From the NCBI RefSeq assembly GCF_045679555.1, contig NC_092090.1, positions 31,397,288 to 31,461,287 on the forward strand: DNA of 64,000 bases, given 5' to 3'. Positions 55,785-64,000 of this stretch are shown here, piece by piece. The notes beneath the pieces are model-generated. The model saw only the letters and a list, made by a program, of their open reading frames with translations. It ran no database searches and was not told where the DNA came from. Source of the DNA: Salvelinus alpinus. Its lineage: Eukaryota; Chordata; Actinopteri; Salmoniformes; Salmonidae. Position numbers and translations under genes: made by a program. Position 1 is the stretch's first letter, and each line of letters starts with the position of its first letter.

Positions 55785-58469
55785 ATGACTCTCCACTACC
55801 ATCCCTTTACTGCTTAGATTAGTTCTCTATTTACGTTCAACTTGTTCACTTTCCTGCAAAGTAATCTGCTAAACGTAAGAGAAATAGTTTCAGCTTCTTA
55901 TTCAGTTTATTTTATTTTAGCCATTCAAAACACATAAATAAAGTTGGCAATAGGCTATGCATATATACCACATTCTTGTTTTCATTACTTTTGAAATTAA
56001 GTTGGGAAATATTTGATTGCAGACACCCAGTTCAACAATGACTTATCCTCTTCCAGATAAACAACCACAATTCAAAGTGTCAAACACTTATTTCAATTTG
56101 AGATGGTGTTAGTTTAGAGAAACGGATCAGAAATCTAAAGGTCGCTGGTTTCAGATCCCTGGCACCACCTCCTACTGTTGTCCTTGAGCAACTTACTTAG
56201 CTAACCTCTAGACTGTCTAGACTCAGCACTGTGGCTGACCCTGTGCTCCTCCCTATACAGTACTAAAGACACATTTTCATCTTTGATGGACTAATAAAGT
56301 ATTTGTCCTAACTCATCTCCCATATTAAATAAAGTATACAAAATAGAAACTATATTGTCTGGGCAATAATAGTCCTTTGGTTTCACCAAAAATAAAAACC
56401 AGATCATTTCATTTTAACTGTACCAAGTGTATAAAGTACAAAATGTCCTCTCATATTACAAATGCAAAGGGAAATACATGGGGTATGCGTGATTACATAA
56501 AACTAAGGGAAATACATGGGGTATGCGTGATTACATAAAACTAAGGGAAATACATGGGGTATGCGTGATTACATAAAACAAACACAGTATTATTATGCAC
56601 TCAAACGATTTCTTTCAAATGTTTTTGATAGTGTTTGTCAAACTGCGTGAACAGAAATGGGAAGGTTCCCACCTTAGTTGGAGGAAATTATAGACCTCTT
56701 TTGCTATTATAACCAGTCCACTGTTACAGATGACTTATCTTAAAATGTGAAATAGACTTGATTCAAATCAAAACTAATATTGCAGAAAAGAGCACTCTAC
56801 TTGCTTTATAACATGATCATGTTGTACTGACTTGTCTACAACTGGCATAACAAGTGTTGGTGTCCAAAAGGTCATTTTGCTGACAGATTTTGGTTAGTTG
56901 AGGCTCTTTAAAATGAGAAATACTCTCTACAGTTTCTTGAAACGCCTTACCTGAAACAGAATGATGGATTATGGAATAATGGGCCCTTCAATAGACCATC
57001 CCAGTCAAGGCATTTGACAAACATAACATTGATTTCAATCAAAGTCATGGACAGGACATGACAGATATTTCGAAGGTTATGCCTTGAGGTGCCATGGTGT
57101 CACTGTGGATTAGATATACGTTTAATTTGTAATTAGATCAATAATTGTATTGACGCTGAATCAACATTGAAAGTCCCACCTAAGGAGGTTAACAACATTT
57201 CTGTGAGATTAAAAGTATGCAGTAGAACAGGTAGGGTCAACTTAATAGGGACCCCATTGCCCAAAGGCCATAATACTAGGACTGTTTATTAGTTTTACCC
57301 AGCTCCAGGCACTGTATACTTGCTGCCAAGTCATCAAAAAGGAACTCTGAGCTCACAGGAAGTGGGTCATACATATAACATAATTAGACCAGGCACAGTA
57401 AAATACCCATGAAATAATATAATGGTCAAATAATTAAGCAATATATATATATTTTTTTATGTAAACATTTCTCAAACATAGTGTTGTAGAGAACTTCTCT
57501 TTACTAGCCTATATAGCCAATAAACAGTAAACATATGTTGCTCAACTGTGTGCTCCACCCTGGATAGTTAATCCTGAGTCATTTCTCCCACCTTATTCAA
57601 CATGTTTTAATATTACACTTACTTTTACATAAAGGTTCCTGTATCAACCTACCTCAATCTAACCTTTAGTTACACTTAACATTAAGCTGTCACCCATAAA
57701 TCATCACAGTTTGTTTGAGTTATTCAGAGTGCTCATCAACTTGCTCTGTATAATATTACTTCTGTATGCTGAATTGAGTTCACTCTCAACCTCAATCTAT
57801 TTACCCAGAGCTTGTGTAATAATGGTTCTATACAAACACCAAGTATAGCTATGACGATAGAGCAGCCAAATACGCAACCCAGAGCTGCTAAAATCATCAA
57901 ACATTGTTGAAGCCTTTGGGTAAGGTGGAGCCGCACACAGCCTTTGGCAAGACCTAGGTGGGGATGCGTGGGGAAGGATGGATAGGCTATTCAGTGAAGG
58001 CTTTGTTAGGAAAGAAACCACCTGGGGTGTAGACACAAGGGCATATGCCATAGCCTAGGCAGTGTGAAAGACATTTAAAGGCTGGGCCAATTATCAGTCA
58101 TAAATCAGTACATTGTAATACAATTTAGGTTAATGAGATTTGAGGTCTGTCTGAATTCCAGATTGACCACTATGAATATCCCATTGTCCAATGTAAAGAT
58201 AGGTCAAATACGAAAAGTATTAACCTGCAAACATGCAACAGATTCAACCCTATAGCAGATTAATGTAGACATAATCATATGCAGATATGATAATTTCACA
58301 CATAGGTCGGCTCTGTTAGCAATATATCATAAAATCCCTAGGCAAGTTGGATGATTGACTTAATAAAAAAAGGCAATTCTTCAACAAATGTTGATCAACT
58401 GATGGTACAATATTTAGTGTCATGTGTTACATTCATCACAGGAAAACCAAGCAGTATTTTGCTTGGTTT
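55785..58469 (+). other. mucin 3' flank and intergenic DNA
   Basis: AATAAA at 55937-55942 could be the mucin polyadenylation signal, about 155 bases after the stop. At 56120-56215 there is a weak tRNA-SINE-like remnant (GGTCGCTGGTTTCAGATCCC). Otherwise only the minisatellite at 56469 was noted. Confidence 0.45.
56469..56580. repeat. 38-bp minisatellite, three copies
   Basis: Unit starts GGGAAATACATGGGGTATGC and continues GTGATTACATAAAACTAA. Copies at 56469, 56507 and 56545 are essentially identical; the last ends in ACAAAC instead of ACTAAG. Confidence 0.95.
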
Positions 58470-58740
58470 GAACACAGAACTGCTAAAGTGAAGGAAACAC
58501 CAACATAAAGTGTCCTAATAGGGCGTTGGGCCACCATGAGCTGCCAGAACCGCTTCAATGCACCTTGGCATAGATTCTACAAGTGTCTGGAACTTTATTG
58601 GAGGGATGCAACAACATTCTTCCATGACAAATTCCATAATTTGGTGTTTTGTTGATGGTGGTGGAAAGCACTGTCTCAGGCTCCACTCTAGAATCTCCCA
58701 CAAGTGTTCAATTGGGTTGAGATCTGGTGACTGATACACC
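58470..58740 (-). mobile_element. Tc1-like transposon 3' fragment (family E)
   Basis: The minus strand 58739-58515 encodes [16 protein letters not shown] (third acidic residue) and the C-terminal tail ending AAHGGPTPY. The element end (AAAGTGAAGGAAACACCAAC) lies near 58484. It is cut off at 58740 where Gypsy gag-like sequence begins. Confidence 0.85.
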
Positions 58741-59050
58741 GATACACCGAGAGGTCCAAGGTTGCCACGGTTATTTCCCTGCTGACCGGACGGGCATTGG
58801 TGTGGGCTACAGCCGTCTGGGAGAGGAGGAGCTGGGTTCCTACGAGAGGTTCATGGCTCTGTTCAGAAGTTTCTTCGATCATCCACTGGAGGGTAGAGGG
58901 TGGGGGGGGGGGACTGCGCGAAGAGGTTCAGACGGAGTTGGCATGCCAAGACGACACCCTCTCCTTGGATGCACGCATCGCGATGGCCATCCGTCTGGAT
59001 AACCTCCTTTGGGAGCATCGGCCCTTCAGCTCAACATCCCGTAGGTATAT
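58741..59050 (+). pseudogene. Gypsy-type gag fragment
   Basis: In shifting frames: WATAVWERRS, SYERFMALFRSFFDHPLEGR, then ELACQDDTLSLDA and IAMAIRLDNLL, typical of the capsid region of fish Gypsy elements. A run of G at 58901-58913 coincides with a frame change. No zinc knuckle was recognised. Confidence 0.7.
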
Positions 59051-60490
<1,440 letters not shown>

Positions 60491-60494
60491 TGTC

Positions 60495-60960
60495 CCTTTC
60501 ATGGGGGTCTTCCCTTACCTTCGTGGTGGAAGTGGATGCTTCAGAAGTGGATGTGGGGGCTCTCCTGTCCCAATGACAAGGTAATCCACAGAAATTGTAT
60601 CCATGTGCATTTTACTCAAAGAAACTGCCTCTTGCAAAGAGAAACTATAATGTTGGAGATCGGGACCACATGGCGGTGAAGTTGGCATTAGAGGCGTGGA
60701 GACACTGGCTGGAGGGCGCCAAGGATTTCTCATCCTCACTGACCATCAGAACCTGGAGTACATACGGACAGGGAGGCGGCTGAACCCATGCCAAGCAAGG
60801 TAGGCCCTTCACTAGAGTCAACTTCACTCTGACATATTGCCCAGCTTCAAAGAACATCAATGCCCTGTCCCTTCTCTTTGATTCGGGAGAGGTTCCTGTC
60901 CTGAGTGCACCCATAATTCCACCCACTTGAGTCGTAGGCCTCATGCTCTCAGACATAGAT
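60495..60960 (+). pseudogene. Gypsy RNase H fragment
   Basis: FVVEVDASEVDVGALLSQ (with the catalytic Asp), a stop, then [21 protein letters not shown] and [16 protein letters not shown] match the RNase H domain of Ty3/Gypsy polyproteins. Frame changes follow. The polyprotein is cut by the Tc1 element at 61012 and the integrase part resumes at 62617. Confidence 0.82.
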
Positions 60961-61011
60961 GTGGACATTCGCCAGGCCCTGGAAAGGGAACCCGCACCTG
61001 CTACGCACCTA

Positions 61012-62616
<1,605 letters not shown>

Positions 62617-62618
62617 TA

Positions 62619-63430
62619 TGTTCCCACAGGGATAATGGATTGGCTGTGGACCTGGGCATGCACAGCTGTCGTCGCTGGACATCTGGTATCACCTGCACTA
62701 TTCAATCGCTGGAAACTACTGGTGGCCCACCTTGGCACAGGACATCACTCGCTATGTCAACTCCTGTTCCGTATGTGCCCAAACTAAATCTCCTTGGCAC
62801 GCTCCAGCAGGGAAACTCCTTCCCCTTCCTGTGCCTCAGCGTACCTGGTCTCATCTGTATATTGATTTGTCACTGATATCCCCTCTGTTTCACCACCATT
62901 TTGGTGGTTGTGTACAGATTCTCTAAATCCTGCTGTTTTATCCCTCTCTCTGGTCTCCCTGCCACTCTCCAGGTTGCTGAGGCACTGTTCCAGGAGGTCT
63001 TCTAGCACTGATCTTCCGGAGAAGCTGGGGGTCATGGTCAGCCTGACTTCTTAGTCTAACAGGCAGGTGGAGAGGATGAACCAAGAGCTAGGGAGGTTCC
63101 TGAGGAGTCACTGGCAGGGGGAGTGGGCCCAATTCCTTTCCTGGGCAGAGTACGCCCACAATTCATTGCGTCACTCCTCCACCGGGCTGACTGCCTTCCA
63201 ATGTGTTCTGGGATACCAGCCAGCCCTGGCTCTGTGGACCCCGAGCCAGATCGAAGCTCCTGCGGTAGATGAGTGGTTCAGAAGCACTGAGGTTTGGAAC
63301 GATGCCCAGGTGAGGCTCCAGCATGCCAACCTCCGCCAAAAGGAGCAGGCGGATCACCATTGCAGTGAGGCTCCCGTGTTCGCGTCTGGCTCTCCACCAG
63401 GAACCTCCCACTCCGCCTGCCCTGTATGAA
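62619..63430 (+). pseudogene. Gypsy integrase fragment
   Basis: YWWPTLAQDITRYVNSCSVC is the end of the zinc-binding HHCC region. Core-domain text follows in broken frames (RTWSHLYIDL). From 63061, [35 protein letters not shown] and [15 protein letters not shown] are the C-terminal part of a Ty3/Gypsy integrase core. Stops near 62925 and 63004 show decay. Confidence 0.85.
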
Positions 63431-63654
63431 GCTGAGCCCCCAGTTTGTGGTGTTTAAGGTTCTCCGGAGGGTCAACAAGGTAACATATATAGGTTACAGC
63501 TCCCCACTAACTACCGGATCTCACCCTTTTTCATGTTTCCCTCAGGCCGTTGGTTTCTGGTGTCCTGGCTGATGCCGTCCCCCATGACACCCCTCCACCT
63601 CCCCTGGACATCGAGGGGAGCCCTGCCTATGCCATCAGATCCCTCCTGGATTCC

Positions 63655-63770
63655 TGATGTCATGGGGGCTGGCTCCAGTACCTGGTGGACTGGGAGGGGT
63701 ACGGTCCAGATGAGTGGTGTTGGGTCCTGGTGGATGATCCCGAGATTTCCACCTTCGCCATCGGGATCGG
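63655..63770 (+). pseudogene. Gypsy chromodomain fragment
   Basis: LQYLVDWEGYGPDEWCWVLV is a chromodomain core as found at the C-terminus of chromovirus-type Gypsy integrases. It is separated from the integrase piece by frame breaks. Confidence 0.8.
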
Positions 63771-63929
63771 CCTGCTCCTTGCACTCGGGGCCGCCCCCCT
63801 GGCCGGCATCCACCTGGACCACCGGTCCTGGCAACCATCATTACGCACACCTGCGCCTCATCATTATGCACACCTGAACTTCATCACTATCTTGACTACT
63901 TCCCCTTTATCTAGCACTCTGTAGCCTCA

Positions 63930-64000
63930 CTCATCAATCAAGTACTTCCGGGTTGGAGCGAGCGGTCGCATTCGCGCTTTGGTCCGCAGGTAGTATAACT
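63930..64000 (+). other. GC-rich repeat start at right edge
   Basis: ACTTCCGGGTTGGAGCGAGC followed by GGTCGCATTCGCGC looks like the leader of another retroelement that continues beyond the window. Only 70 bases are visible. Confidence 0.3.

Noticed and set aside
56469..56580. CRISPR-like array
   Set aside because: Three contiguous identical units without spacers in a vertebrate genome; a minisatellite.

Overview
The window is nuclear DNA from a ray-finned fish, almost certainly a salmonid. The support is intron-rich vertebrate genes, several Tc1/mariner families in various states of decay, tRNA-headed SINEs, 5'-truncated LINEs, solo LTRs and four very long CA/TG runs. Only three host loci are visible. 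Most long open frames here are transposon relics, antisense shadows or microsatellite translations.

Layout. (1) 567-6765, minus strand: the 5' half of tph1 (tryptophan hydroxylase 1), seven coding exons with consistent phases; the gene runs off the left edge. Its first intron holds a non-autonomous piggyBac-type element carrying a solo LTR. (2) 6766-18300: about 11.5 kb of intergenic DNA with Tc1-like elements, another solo LTR and an inverted array of ~130-bp repeats around a GC-rich island. (3) 18592-35143, plus strand: a complete ap2a2 gene (AP-2 clathrin adaptor alpha subunit), 22 exons encoding about 947 residues, with a convincing AT-AC (U12-type) intron and an in-frame 72-nt cassette exon in the hinge. 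(4) 35144-53600: a transposon-dominated desert (Tc1, MITE, SINE, LINE and piggyBac fragments, a duplicated ~230-bp block, and a Tc1 element split by a solo LTR). (5) 53682-55784, plus strand: the 3' exons of a gel-forming mucin (VWC-like cysteine exons and a C-terminal cystine knot) with a disabled splice donor, a frame break and an inserted LTR-like fragment, so probably a relic. (6) 58470-64000: a degenerate Gypsy-type retrotransposon (gag, RNase H, integrase and chromodomain pieces) interrupted by a Tc1-like element whose transposase is nearly intact.

The three host genes do not form a pathway; they are a conserved neighbourhood. In mammals AP2A2 lies beside the gel-forming mucin cluster, and TPH1 is on the same chromosome arm. 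That supports calling the cysteine-rich locus a MUC2/MUC5-type gene. All assignments come from reading translated exons, splice sites and repeat ends by eye; no database search was run.
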